Position numbers and translations under genes: made by a program. Below, in pieces: positions 17,665-26,811 of a stretch of DNA of 64,000 nucleotides. How positions within the stretch are numbered: the first letter of the stretch is position 1; each line of letters opens with the position of its first letter. The DNA lies in contig DFVG01000003.1 in NCBI GenBank assembly GCA_002379985.1, positions 39,856 to 103,855 of the forward strand. The letters run 5' to 3'. Below the pieces are notes generated by a model. That model was not told where the DNA came from. It ran no database searches and saw only the letters and a list, made by a program, of their open reading frames with translations. The stretch comes from Flavobacteriaceae bacterium UBA4166 (GTDB lineage Bacteria; Bacteroidota; Bacteroidia; Flavobacteriales; Flavobacteriaceae).

Positions 17665-17696
17665 ACAATTAACTTTCGATTAAAAGTACAATAAAT

Positions 17697-18284
17697 TTAT
17701 GGGCTGGTAAGCTCCATCAGCGTTTTATAGACCAACCGAGTAGGAAGCCCCATAACGTTGAAATAACAGCCTTCCAGACGTTCGATCCCAATGTATCCTA
17801 TCCATTCTTGAATGCCGTAGCTTCCTGCCTTATCGTAAGGTTCATAAGTGCTGAGGTAGTATTCAATCTCCTCATCGCTCAACTCTTTGAACCAAACCTT
17901 GGTCGTGTCATTGACCGTTTTTTGAAAGTCGGCTCCCGTAAAACAGACGGACGTGATCACCTCGTGCATGTCGCCACTGAGATTTTTAAGCATTTCAATC
18001 GCTTCCGCTTTATCTTGCGGCTTTCCAATAGGGATTCCGTCTTTTACAACAATCGTATCACTCGTCACGATGATCTCATGAGGTTGAATATCGCTGAAGC
18101 CCGTGGCTTTTAGTTGTGCCAAATGGTCGGTGATGGCTTCTCTTTTTAATTCCTTCGGAAAGGTTTCATCCACAGGCCGCACATCAATCGTGAATTCTAA
18201 ATCGAGTTCCTTAAAAAAATGATGACGTCGGGGAGAACCCGAAGCGAGAATGAGATGATAATCCTGTAAACGTTTTGTGAGCAT
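17697..18284 (-). CDS. maf: Maf-type nucleoside triphosphate pyrophosphatase
   Basis: 195-residue house-cleaning enzyme that hydrolyses non-canonical or modified NTPs to monophosphates; the family was first known for septum inhibition. The signature LILASGSPRRHHFF is at the N-terminus, with VTSDTIVV and GKPQDKAEAIEML after it and KAGSYGIQEW near the C-terminus. The open frame extends 39 codons further, but those codons lie inside the prenyltransferase gene; the ATG at 18284-18282 overlaps that gene's TAA (TAATG) and starts just before the family motif. Confidence 0.94.
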   Translation of the reverse strand: MLTKRLQDYHLILASGSPRRHHFFKELDLEFTIDVRPVDETFPKELKREAITDHLAQLKATGFSDIQPHEIIVTSDTIVVKDGIPIGKPQDKAEAIEMLKNLSGDMHEVITSVCFTGADFQKTVNDTTKVWFKELSDEEIEYYLSTYEPYDKAGSYGIQEWIGYIGIERLEGCYFNVMGLPTRLVYKTLMELTSP

Positions 18285-19213
18285 TAGAGCAATTGTTTCA
18301 GCAAAAATAAAGAAAGCACTCCGGTGAACATGATACCTTTTAGCAATAGTGACAGCAAACCATAGTCTTTGGGAGTTTCGGCGTGCCACGCACGAATGCA
18401 AAAATAGATCAACGGTGCTACCACAGCGATCAAAAAATACCCTGAAAGGAAGGCGTTCTGATAAAAATTCACATAGGTGTAGTACAACACCAATAAGCTG
18501 GTCACCACCCCCATGATAAAAATTAGCGAAAGGCTTCGGCTACGACCAAGAGCAATAGGTAGGGTACTAATCCCTCCGTTTTGATCTCCATTAATATCTT
18601 CAACATCCTTTACGATCTCACGGATCCAATTCAGAATAAACGCAAATACAGCGTAGTGAAAGATGAGTTGCGATGCGGCTACATACGGCGCTCTTTCAGT
18701 CCTAATGATCACCGGATATACATCAAAGATTAGCACAATGAGTACGCCAAAGGCCACCAAAGCGGCGATCCAAATATTGTTGAGGAGGACAATCGACTTT
18801 CCAAAGGAGGCATAAAAATACAACAAGGCAGCGACGACAATAAAGATCGCAGCCAGCCCCGGACGGCCTACGTGGTTGGCAACAACAAATCCTAATCCCA
18901 CCCCTATGATCGTAAGGGCCATGTAGAAGAATACGGCTTTCTTTTCAGAAATAAACCGACCCACAATGACCTTTTCAGGCTTGTTGATGGTATCAATGGT
19001 AACATCATATACATCATTGATTACATTTCCTCCGGCAGCAATGCATACACAGGCCAAAACAAACAATAAAAATATACTAGTTTCCATGGCAAGGGGTTGC
19101 CCGAGTGTTTCTAAGAATACAAACTTTACAAGCAGTTGCGTGATGGCGAGAAGCGCCAAATTGATCGGTCGTGTGATCTTGAAATAAGATACTAAAGTAG
19201 GCGAGGAGGGCAT
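18284..19213 (-). CDS. UbiA-family prenyltransferase, GGGP geranylgeranyltransferase-like
   Basis: 309-residue integral membrane prenyltransferase with about eight helices. The two Asp-rich motifs are NDVYDVTIDTINKPEK and KDVEDINGDQNGG, the pattern of archaeal-type digeranylgeranylglyceryl phosphate synthases as well as of UbiA and MenA. Bacteroidota homologues are commonly named geranylgeranylglycerol-phosphate geranylgeranyltransferase, and such enzymes are discussed in relation to ether-lipid-like compounds in this phylum. The true product is not established here; no quinone gene is adjacent. It is placed between a KdsC-like phosphatase (7 nt away) and maf (overlap). Confidence 0.88.
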   Translation of the reverse strand: MPSSPTLVSYFKITRPINLALLAITQLLVKFVFLETLGQPLAMETSIFLLFVLACVCIAAGGNVINDVYDVTIDTINKPEKVIVGRFISEKKAVFFYMALTIIGVGLGFVVANHVGRPGLAAIFIVVAALLYFYASFGKSIVLLNNIWIAALVAFGVLIVLIFDVYPVIIRTERAPYVAASQLIFHYAVFAFILNWIREIVKDVEDINGDQNGGISTLPIALGRSRSLSLIFIMGVVTSLLVLYYTYVNFYQNAFLSGYFLIAVVAPLIYFCIRAWHAETPKDYGLLSLLLKGIMFTGVLSLFLLKQLL

Positions 19214-19220
19214 ATAGCGA

Positions 19221-19754
19221 TTAATCGTATTGCGCGCTGCTTTTCTCTTTCTGAACCCACTTTCCCTGTACTTTTAAGACTTGTTCAATCACATCACGAA
19301 CACAGCCTTTACCGCCCTTTTTGTGGGAAACATATTTGGAAATTTCTTTGATCTCCGGTACAGCATCTTGAGGACAACATGGGAGGCCTACCTCTTTCAT
19401 GGCATATAGATCAGGGATGTCGTCGCCCATAAAAAGTACATTCTCTCGCTTGATGTCATAAACATCCAAATATTCGTCGAGGGTATCGGTTTTATGATGC
19501 GCGCCGAGGTAAATATCAGTAATTCCCAATCCTTTTAACCGGGCTCTTACGCCTTCATTCGTACCTCCGCTGATGATACAAACATGAAACCCTTTTTCGA
19601 GAGCAGTCTTCAATGCGAAACCATCTTTGGTATGCATGGTTCGGTACATTTCGCCTTCGGTGGTGATGGAGATGGTGCCGTCGGTAAGGACGCCGTCCAC
19701 GTCAAAAACAAAGGTGGTAATGTGTTGCAGGTATTCTTTATAGCTTTTTTCCAT
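19221..19754 (-). CDS. KdsC-like HAD phosphatase
   Basis: 177-residue HAD-superfamily phosphatase of the KdsC type, which dephosphorylates KDO 8-phosphate in lipopolysaccharide core synthesis. Motif I is FDVDGVLTDG with D18 and D20; the other end has FMGDDIPDLYAMKEVGLPCC, the magnesium-binding motif, followed by KGGKGCVRDVIEQVL. Length fits KdsC (~170-190). No other KDO gene is close, so substrate assignment rests on family similarity. Its start overlaps the end of the Rossmann protein gene by 17 nt. Confidence 0.86.
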   Translation of the reverse strand: MEKSYKEYLQHITTFVFDVDGVLTDGTISITTEGEMYRTMHTKDGFALKTALEKGFHVCIISGGTNEGVRARLKGLGITDIYLGAHHKTDTLDEYLDVYDIKRENVLFMGDDIPDLYAMKEVGLPCCPQDAVPEIKEISKYVSHKKGGKGCVRDVIEQVLKVQGKWVQKEKSSAQYD

Positions 19755-20496
19755 GAGTTTGTGCGATGGATTCTGTGAGTTGTTGGTAGAGCGACTGAAA
19801 CGCGGTTCCTTCCAACAAATGTAGTTGTTTTTTTATCGTTTTTTCATCCCCTCGAATGGCGGGTCCGGTTTGTGCTTCGGAAGGAGACATCTCAGAAAGA
19901 CGCTGTGCAGTTTCGAAGATCAACGGTTGCAAAAGTGAAAAATCCAAATCATTCTTGCTAAGAAGTTTTTCTGAAACTTGATATAGATGATTCACAAAAT
20001 TATTCGCGAATACAGCAGCAAGGTGTAGCTGCGCTCTCGTTGTAGAATCGATGTTGAAAACACGATCGCTCAATTTTGAAGCTAACGAAGCTAGAACCTC
20101 ATAGTCGTCTTTTTGTTCCGCTTCCAGACAGATTGGGATCTCTTTGAAAATTACCGGGCGTTTCGAAAAACTCTGCAAAGGATAAAACACTCCGCGCCGA
20201 TGTGTATCAGCAATGGCTTTTATGGGTGTATTTCCGGAGGTATGAACCACCAAACCGTTTCGTTCGGGTAGGGTTTCAGAAACTTCAGCAATGGCATCAT
20301 CAGCTACTGCGATGATGGTTACGGCGGCTTCCGGAAGCTCGTCTAGTTTTGGAACGATGGGGATTTCTGTAAGGTTCTGGAAGCGTGCTTGATTCCGACT
20401 AAAAACAGCAACTACTTCACAATTTTCTGAGATAGAAAAGGCTTCATAAAGGTGCTTTCCCACGTTTCCAAACCCAATAATCGCCACAGTTATCAT
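19738..20496 (-). CDS. Rossmann-fold oxidoreductase-like protein with DUF2520
   Basis: 252 residues. The N-terminal dinucleotide fold starts MITVAIIGFGNVGKHLY and resembles pyrroline-5-carboxylate and F420-dependent reductases. The C-terminal helical domain (STTRAQLHLAAVFANNFVN, then AQTGPAIRGDEKT) is the DUF2520 type. It likely binds NAD(P); the substrate is unknown. The open frame starts 17 codons further upstream, but those residues have no homologous look and the GxGNxG motif sits at a normal distance from the ATG at 20496. It is the first gene of the long minus-strand run that continues to the symporter. Confidence 0.84.
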   Translation of the reverse strand: MITVAIIGFGNVGKHLYEAFSISENCEVVAVFSRNQARFQNLTEIPIVPKLDELPEAAVTIIAVADDAIAEVSETLPERNGLVVHTSGNTPIKAIADTHRRGVFYPLQSFSKRPVIFKEIPICLEAEQKDDYEVLASLASKLSDRVFNIDSTTRAQLHLAAVFANNFVNHLYQVSEKLLSKNDLDFSLLQPLIFETAQRLSEMSPSEAQTGPAIRGDEKTIKKQLHLLEGTAFQSLYQQLTESIAQTHGKKL

Positions 20497-20601
20497 AGTG
20501 CTAAAATACAATCTTTGAAAGAAAGATCGCGACAGGCGTTGTGTCAAAATTTAGAATCGGAATATCTCCTAATTTCATTATAATTTACAGTTGGTTTTCA
20601 G

Positions 20602-20609
20602 TATTTTTG
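20602..20609 (+). promoter_or_regulatory. Bacteroidota -7 element TATTTTTG
   Basis: TATTTTTG fits TAnnTTTG and lies 17 nt upstream of the ATG of the cytochrome biogenesis gene. A TTG at 20591-20593 is too near to be the -33 element, so only the -7 element is supported. It argues for the ATG at 20626 rather than the TTG at 20620. Confidence 0.5.
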
Positions 20610-20625
20610 CACAAAATTTTTGCTC

Positions 20626-23600
20626 ATGCAAAAGAAAATAGCAGCGTTTCTCTTTTCTACCCGACTCACTTCCTTTTTGTTCATTGCTTTTGCCGTTGCC
20701 ATGGCCGTAGGAACTTTTTTAGATGCTTCTTCGGAAACATCACCCACACCGTATTCCCGCGAACTTATATATAATGCTTGGTGGTTCGAGCTTATCATGG
20801 TGTTGTTTGTGGTGAATTTTATCGGAAATATTTTTCGCTTTCGCCTTTACAAAAAAGAAAAATGGGCAACACTTACGCTACACCTCTCTTTTATCTTAAT
20901 TCTCATAGGTGCGGGCGTAACGCGCTATTTGGGCTACGAAGGTGTCATGCATATCAGAGAAGGCGCCACAGAGAATACTTTTTTGAGCGAACATACCTAT
21001 CTGAAAACCTTTATTGATGGGAATTATGAAATTAATGGAGTGCTGCAACGCCGTAATCTTCCGCCCAAAAGATTGAATCTTTCAGATCGCTTGGATAATG
21101 ATTTTAGTATTGAAACCGACTATAACCAACAACCGCTCACCATTCGCTATAAAGATTTTATTAAGAATGCCAAGCAAGGATTGATTATTTCTGAAGGAGG
21201 CGAACAATACCTAAAAATTGTCGAAGCGGGCGATGGAAATCGGCATGACCACTGGCTCAAAGTAGGGGAGGTGGCAAATATTCACAACATCCTCTTTGCG
21301 GTGAATTCACCTACCGAAGGAGCCGTCAACATCACCTACGATGAAGCAACCGATGCGTATACCATCAAAGCACCATTTGAAGGAACGTACATGCGCATGG
21401 CCGATCAAGCTCAAGGCACGGTGGCTGCCGATAGCGTGCAACCTTTGATGTTACGTTCGCTGTATCAGATGGCGGGAATGGCGTTTGTGATTCCTGAACC
21501 TATGGCTGAAGGCCGACAAGGAGTAATGAAAGCGGGGCTTAACGAAAAGACCAATCAAGATGCGCTTGTTGTTGAAGTGGCTTCTGGAGGGGAAACGCAA
21601 ACTGTGGAACTTTTGGGAGGAAAAGGTACGAGTCCGAATCCACAATCGGTGGAAGTAGGCGGACTTACCGTGTACCTCAGTTATGGTTCTGAAGCGTATG
21701 AATTACCCTTCAGTATTACGCTGAATGATTTTATTGCCGACAAATATCCGGGAACCGAAACAGGCTATTCTGCTTTCAAGAGTAAGGTGACGGTCAATGA
21801 TTCTGAAAGTGATTTCTTCGACTATGAGATCTTTATGAATCACGTGTTAGACCACAAAGGATATCGGTTCTTTCAAGCGTCGTTTGATCCCGACGAGAAA
21901 GGTACGGTGCTCTCTGTAAACCATGATTGGTGGGGCACTTGGATTACCTATATTGGTTATTTCTTGCTGTATTTGGGCCTAATGGCAATTCTTTTTGATC
22001 GAAATACACGCTTCGGTTCCTTGAAAAAAATGCTAAATAAGGTAAAGAAGAAAAAGACAGCGCTTACTATTCTATTGGTGTTGTTTTTTACGGGTATCGG
22101 AACGGCACAAGAGCATACCGGAAACCACTTACAACAACTTAGTACCACGCAAATCGACTCTATCATTGAGGCCAACGCGGTGGATAAAGAACACGCAACG
22201 CGCTTTGGAGCCTTGGTGTTGCAAGATAATGGTCGCATGAAGCCCGTCAATACTTTTGCTAGTGAATTGCTTCGGAAGGTTAGCCGGAAAAATAGTTATA
22301 ATGAATTAGATGCAAACCAGGTGTTCTTGTCGATGAGTGAATTTCCACGCGTGTGGTTTGAAGCTCCGTTGATTGCCGTGAAATGGCAAAATGATAGTAT
22401 TCGGAAGGTGTTAGGAGTTGCTGAAGATGTTTCTAGAATTCGTCTTTTAGATTTGATTGACGAGCAGGGTAGTAACAAATTAGACCCCTACTTGGAAGAA
22501 GCGACGACCACCAATACCCCGAATCAATTTCAAAAGGATATTGTGAAGGTCTACGAAAATGCATATTTGTTGAATCAAGCATTAAGTGGTGGTATTCTGA
22601 AGATCTTTCCGAAGCCTGACGACCCCAATAACAAATGGGTGTCTTATCCAGAGTTAGGGGAAGCCAATTTTAAAGGTATGGATTCGGTAGCAACACGCGC
22701 GATCTTACCAGCCTATTTTTCAGTATTAAAAGAAGCTCGAAAAACGGGCGATTATACGCAAGCTGATGAGATCTTGGTAGGCATGAAACGCTTTCAAGAA
22801 AAATATGGAAGTGACGTATTACCGTCTGACCGTAAGGTGCAAGCCGAACTTTTATATAATGAAGTGAACCTTTTCAACCGACTCTATCATTACTTCGCTA
22901 TGATGGGAGTCTTTATGTTCATTTTTATTATTGCACGGATCTTTAGAGAAGGAAAGGTACTTCGGTATTTGATTGCGTTCTGTAAATATACCATTTGGGC
23001 GTTCTTTATTTTGATGACTGTCGGACTTATTTTCCGTTGGTATATCAGTGGCCACGCCCCGTGGAGCGATGCGTATGAATCGATTATTTATGTCGCATGG
23101 GCGACGGTGTTCTTTGGTTTGGCCTTCGGAAGAAAAAGTAATTTAACCATTGCATCAACGGCTTTCGTTGCTGCGATAATTCTTTGGGTGGCCAATCAAA
23201 ATTGGTTAGATCCTTCCATTGCGAATCTACAACCGGTACTAGACAGTTATTGGCTTATGATCCACGTAGCAGTGATCGTAGCAAGCTACGGTCCGTTTAC
23301 TCTAGGAATGATCTTAGGGGCCACTTCGTTGTTGCTGATGCTTTTGACCACTAAGAAAAATAAGGTGAAGATGGAACTCAATATAAGAGAATTGACCATT
23401 ATTACGGAAATGGCGCTTACCGTTGGACTCGTTATGCTGACGATAGGAAACTTCTTGGGAGGTCAGTGGGCGAACGAAAGTTGGGGGCGCTATTGGGGTT
23501 GGGACCCTAAAGAAACGTGGGCACTTATTAGCATCATGGTGTATGCTTTTGTGATACACATGCGACTTGTACCCGGGCTGCGAGGGCGGTGGTTTTTCAA

Positions 23601-23802
23601 CGTAATGGCCATCTTTTCATTCGCTTCGATCATGATGACCTATTTTGGGGTGAATTTCTACCTGACCGGACTTCATTCCTACGCCAGTGGTGATGTTCCG
23701 GTAACGCCAAGTTTCGTGTATTACATTCTAACGTTCTTTGTGTTGCTTAGCGCACTCTCTTATTGGAGATACCGAGTGCATTACCTTCCGAAGAAAAAAT
23801 AA
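20626..23802 (+). CDS. Fused ResB-CcsA cytochrome c biogenesis protein (system II)
   Basis: 1058-residue inner-membrane protein that carries haem across the membrane and attaches it to apocytochrome c. The N-terminal part is ResB/Ccs1-like, with early membrane helices and a large periplasmic region (DGNYEINGVLQRRNL, VNHDWWGTW). The C-terminal third, from about residue 755, is CcsA, with GHAPWSDAYESIIYVAW and the haem-handling WWD-type motif WGRYWGWDPKETWALI near residue 958. Such fusions are usual in Bacteroidota. A stretch around residues 480-500 (LTILLVLFFTGIGTAQEH) looks like an internal signal anchor between the halves. Start chosen at ATG 20626. Confidence 0.94.
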   Translation: MQKKIAAFLFSTRLTSFLFIAFAVAMAVGTFLDASSETSPTPYSRELIYNAWWFELIMVLFVVNFIGNIFRFRLYKKEKWATLTLHLSFILILIGAGVTRYLGYEGVMHIREGATENTFLSEHTYLKTFIDGNYEINGVLQRRNLPPKRLNLSDRLDNDFSIETDYNQQPLTIRYKDFIKNAKQGLIISEGGEQYLKIVEAGDGNRHDHWLKVGEVANIHNILFAVNSPTEGAVNITYDEATDAYTIKAPFEGTYMRMADQAQGTVAADSVQPLMLRSLYQMAGMAFVIPEPMAEGRQGVMKAGLNEKTNQDALVVEVASGGETQTVELLGGKGTSPNPQSVEVGGLTVYLSYGSEAYELPFSITLNDFIADKYPGTETGYSAFKSKVTVNDSESDFFDYEIFMNHVLDHKGYRFFQASFDPDEKGTVLSVNHDWWGTWITYIGYFLLYLGLMAILFDRNTRFGSLKKMLNKVKKKKTALTILLVLFFTGIGTAQEHTGNHLQQLSTTQIDSIIEANAVDKEHATRFGALVLQDNGRMKPVNTFASELLRKVSRKNSYNELDANQVFLSMSEFPRVWFEAPLIAVKWQNDSIRKVLGVAEDVSRIRLLDLIDEQGSNKLDPYLEEATTTNTPNQFQKDIVKVYENAYLLNQALSGGILKIFPKPDDPNNKWVSYPELGEANFKGMDSVATRAILPAYFSVLKEARKTGDYTQADEILVGMKRFQEKYGSDVLPSDRKVQAELLYNEVNLFNRLYHYFAMMGVFMFIFIIARIFREGKVLRYLIAFCKYTIWAFFILMTVGLIFRWYISGHAPWSDAYESIIYVAWATVFFGLAFGRKSNLTIASTAFVAAIILWVANQNWLDPSIANLQPVLDSYWLMIHVAVIVASYGPFTLGMILGATSLLLMLLTTKKNKVKMELNIRELTIITEMALTVGLVMLTIGNFLGGQWANESWGRYWGWDPKETWALISIMVYAFVIHMRLVPGLRGRWFFNVMAIFSFASIMMTYFGVNFYLTGLHSYASGDVPVTPSFVYYILTFFVLLSALSYWRYRVHYLPKKK

Positions 23803-23829
23803 AAAAGCTTCCGAAGTAACTTCGGAAGC
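23801..23829 (-). terminator. Hairpin terminator for the minus-strand 7TM gene
   Basis: GCTTCCGAAG and CTTCGGAAGC (23807-23816 with 23820-23829) form a 10-bp stem with a TAA loop. Reading on the minus strand it is followed by six T, so it terminates the minus-strand gene at 23854-25125. Each arm contains the over-represented TTCCGAAG word. Confidence 0.75.
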
Positions 23830-23853
23830 GCTACCAAAAATTAAATTACTGAA

Positions 23854-25125
23854 TTAATTGTAGAGATAATCAGGTTGGGCGTCCAACATACGGTGATCCT
23901 GTTGGATTTGCTCTCCGATCTCTAATTTTTCATAAAGTTCTTTGGTGAGGTCTTCTACCTCTACTTCGGTAATTTTGAGTCTTCTGGCAATCTTTGCATT
24001 ATCAACTCCTTCCGAAATGTATTGAAGCAACTTGATCTCAAGTCCGTCAAGATCGTAGTGCATAATAAGGTTTTCGAGGTAGACATCTTCTACCAGCTTT
24101 TCTGTTTTTTGGCGTACATTCATTACTTCTTGTCGTTTTAAAAAGATGCGCATTTCTGTTTGGCGCAAAATATTTTCTTCTTTAATGGCTTGCATGCGAT
24201 ACATGATCGCGTAGGTAAGGATGATCATTTCTGCGGCGGTAGCAATTTTCAAATGAAAGGTCATGGTACCTAAAAAATGAATATTGAGAGGCGCCAGCAC
24301 GAAATAGTCGATCGCAAATAAAAGTGGAATAAAGGAAGCGATCACATAAAACTTTGCGTAGTTCTTTTTGGAAAACATATAAATACCGGCCATAAAGTAG
24401 AGGACCAGAGCCGACATGGAGAAGGCTACTGATAAGTTTGAGAATAAAATGTTTTCGGTGCCGAAGGCAAACCCTAATAGCAAAGCACTTAGGCAAAAGA
24501 ACCCAATGCTTACAATTCTAGCTTTGGGTAGATATTCTTGCAATCTCAAATATCTTGATGCAAACAAAGAGGTGACCCCGGTGGCTATGGCAAGTAATAA
24601 CGCTTGGGTAGGGGCATGTACTTCTACCACACTTATATCCAACAAGGCTAGGAGTCCGTCGTTATAAAAGAATATCAGTCCCCATGACAGAATACTCAAA
24701 GTGTGGTATAGATAGGATCGTTGCGCGAATAAAAAGAAACATACCAAGTTTAGTAAGACCAGCATTAAGGTACTTCCATAGAAAAAACCATATCCAAATA
24801 CCGATTGATTGGATAAGGTGAATAGAGAACCGGCAGGGATACCCGCTGTGGTAATTTTGTAGGAAAATTCTGAATTTGTAGAATTCTCTTTTTCTAAAGT
24901 CTTCGGAAGTATGGCAATTCCGGAAGCGATTCTGCTATCGATAAAATTTCGATGCGCTTCCAAAGAGAGCGTTGAAGGGAAAGTTGCGGTATGTGCCGCA
25001 ATAGTTTGTTTTAATGGGCTTTTAGCGGAAAATGCTTCTGATTTCAATGTAGCAAAGCAGCTCGTTTGAACCACTAGTAGCGTTAGAAAGAAGCACCACA
25101 AAGCGGGGTAATTTTGTAGCCTCAT
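23854..25125 (-). CDS. Seven-helix membrane protein with C-terminal LuxR-like HTH
   Basis: 423 residues. A signal peptide (about 25 residues) is followed by a short extracytoplasmic region, then a block of about seven membrane helices (roughly 100-315), resembling 7TMR-DISM receptors. A helical linker (EENILRQTEMRIFLKRQEVM) leads to a C-terminal segment at about 359-396, LDGLEIKLLQYISEGVDNAK followed by IARRLKITEVEVEDL, which has the form of a LuxR/GerE helix-turn-helix. This would be a one-protein membrane receptor that binds DNA directly. No kinase or diguanylate cyclase domain is present. The ligand and targets are unknown. A terminator follows. Confidence 0.75.
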   Translation of the reverse strand: MRLQNYPALWCFFLTLLVVQTSCFATLKSEAFSAKSPLKQTIAAHTATFPSTLSLEAHRNFIDSRIASGIAILPKTLEKENSTNSEFSYKITTAGIPAGSLFTLSNQSVFGYGFFYGSTLMLVLLNLVCFFLFAQRSYLYHTLSILSWGLIFFYNDGLLALLDISVVEVHAPTQALLLAIATGVTSLFASRYLRLQEYLPKARIVSIGFFCLSALLLGFAFGTENILFSNLSVAFSMSALVLYFMAGIYMFSKKNYAKFYVIASFIPLLFAIDYFVLAPLNIHFLGTMTFHLKIATAAEMIILTYAIMYRMQAIKEENILRQTEMRIFLKRQEVMNVRQKTEKLVEDVYLENLIMHYDLDGLEIKLLQYISEGVDNAKIARRLKITEVEVEDLTKELYEKLEIGEQIQQDHRMLDAQPDYLYN

Positions 25126-25227
25126 AATAAGTAAGTTTCATCAAATTGGGTGCTCCAATATACACAAAAATTACATTTCACCTAAGAAAAATGCATTTTA
25201 TCGATGAAATAGCGCTTTTCACAACTA

Positions 25228-25258
25228 AAAAAAGCGGAGCCCATAGCTCCGCTTTCTT
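25228..25258 (-). terminator. Terminator after fumC
   Basis: AAGCGGAGC and GCTCCGCTT (25232-25240 with 25246-25254) form a 9-bp stem with a five-base loop. On the minus strand it is followed by a run of T, so it ends the fumC transcript. Confidence 0.85.
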
Positions 25259-25276
25259 ATATGATGTAGTGAATTC

Positions 25277-26668
25277 TTAGTTTCCAACCATATCTTCAGG
25301 TCGTACCCATTCGTCAAACTCTTCAGCAGTGAGGTAGCCTAAGTTCACGGCTTCCTCTTTTAGCGTTGTACCATTCTTATGGGCTGTGTTCGCGATCTCT
25401 GCCGCTTTATAATACCCGATCTTCGTATTTAAAGCGGTTACTAGCATCAAAGAATTTTTCAGAAGCGATTCAATCTTTTCGGTATTGGGTTCAATTCCTT
25501 GTGCACAATGTTCATCAAAAGAAACACATGCATCACCCAACAATTGTGCTGACGATAAGATGTTGGCTGCCATCACAGGTTTGAACACATTCAATTCATA
25601 ATGTCCTTGCATACCTCCAACTCCAATGGCTACGTCATTCCCCATTACCTGTGCGCACACCATCGTAAGCGCCTCACATTGGGTGGGGTTTACTTTCCCC
25701 GGCATAATAGAGGACCCGGGTTCGTTGGCAGGAATGGTGATTTCACCTATACCACTACGAGGTCCGCTGGCCATCAATCGAATGTCATTTGCAATTTTAT
25801 TGAGGGAAACTGCGAGTTGCTTTAATGCGCCATGGGATTCTACAATCGCATCGTGGGCCGCGAGCGCTTCAAATTTATTTTCCGCAGTAATAAAAGGCAA
25901 TTCGGTAAACTTGGCAATATAGCTTGCCACTTTCTCTGAATAGCCCTTGGGCGTATTGATTCCGGTTCCTACCGCAGTTCCTCCCAAGGCAACCTCTGAT
26001 AAATGCGGAAGGGTGTTTTTTAACGCTTTGAGTCCGTGTTCTAATTGTGAAGCATATCCGCTAAACTCTTGTCCGAGGGTAAGCGGAGTGGCATCCATTA
26101 GGTGGGTACGCCCAATCTTCACCACCGTATTGAAATCGGTTGCTTTCTTTTTTAACGTTTTGTGAAGCTGTTCGATCCCCGGAATCGTAACTTCCACTAA
26201 TTTTTTGTACGCCGCGATATGCATTCCGGTGGGGAAGGTATCGTTGGACGATTGCGACTTATTCACATCGTCGTTGGGTTGTAAGGTCTTATCGCCTTCA
26301 CCGATCGTCTTTCCGGCCAGTTGGTGCGCTCGGTTAGCAATGACCTCGTTGACGTTCATATTACTTTGTGTACCGCTTCCGGTTTGCCAGATGACCAGTG
26401 GAAATTGATCGTCATGATCGCCTGCCAGAATCTCATCACATACGGTTGCGATCAGGTCTCGTTTTTCTTCGGAAAGCACTCCTAATTCGCAGTTGGTATA
26501 AGCGGCTGCTTTTTTCAAATAGGCAAAACCGTATACAATTTCCAAAGGCATGGAACCGGGAGCTCCAATCTTAAAATTATTTCTAGAACGCTCTGTTTGC
26601 GCTCCCCATAACACATCAGCAGGCACTTTTACCTCGCCCATGGTATCTTTTTCTATTCGGTAACTCAT
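25277..26668 (-). CDS. fumC: Class II fumarate hydratase
   Basis: Interconverts fumarate and L-malate in the citric acid cycle; cytoplasmic homotetramer. 463 residues, the usual length. The superfamily signature GSSIMPGKVNP is at 318-328, with the catalytic serine in this loop; the substrate-binding SGSGTQSNMNVNEV-like region is present as TGSGTQSNMNVNEV at 97-110, and SSNDTFPTG at 140-148. There is no iron-sulfur cluster in this class. It stands alone between a 7TM gene and a small membrane gene, with its own terminator. Confidence 0.97.
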   Translation of the reverse strand: MSYRIEKDTMGEVKVPADVLWGAQTERSRNNFKIGAPGSMPLEIVYGFAYLKKAAAYTNCELGVLSEEKRDLIATVCDEILAGDHDDQFPLVIWQTGSGTQSNMNVNEVIANRAHQLAGKTIGEGDKTLQPNDDVNKSQSSNDTFPTGMHIAAYKKLVEVTIPGIEQLHKTLKKKATDFNTVVKIGRTHLMDATPLTLGQEFSGYASQLEHGLKALKNTLPHLSEVALGGTAVGTGINTPKGYSEKVASYIAKFTELPFITAENKFEALAAHDAIVESHGALKQLAVSLNKIANDIRLMASGPRSGIGEITIPANEPGSSIMPGKVNPTQCEALTMVCAQVMGNDVAIGVGGMQGHYELNVFKPVMAANILSSAQLLGDACVSFDEHCAQGIEPNTEKIESLLKNSLMLVTALNTKIGYYKAAEIANTAHKNGTTLKEEAVNLGYLTAEEFDEWVRPEDMVGN

Positions 26669-26784
26669 AAGATCTTTATTGTGTTACAAAGGTACTAAAT
26701 AGGGGGGCTATGGTCAAATGGCATCCTGTTTATTTACTGTGAATAAATTGAGTTCTTTTGCTGTTTTTTCTGAAAAAATCCTTT

Positions 26785-26792
26785 TATCTTTG
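26785..26792 (+). promoter_or_regulatory. Bacteroidota -7 element TATCTTTG
   Basis: TATCTTTG matches TAnnTTTG. A TTTG at 26757-26760 lies 24 nt upstream, near the long limit for a -33 element. The element sits 19 nt before the ATG at 26812. Confidence 0.6.
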
Positions 26793-26811
26793 TCGCATAA
26801 ATCACGTTATT

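Noticed and set aside
17697..18401. Long form of the Maf frame (39 extra N-terminal residues)
   Set aside because: The extra codons overlap the prenyltransferase gene, and the TAATG overlap at 18284 with the family motif just after it gives the proper start.
23807..23829. Hairpin taken as terminator of the cytochrome biogenesis gene
   Set aside because: On the plus strand no T-tract follows; the T-tract is on the minus-strand side, so it serves the 7TM gene.
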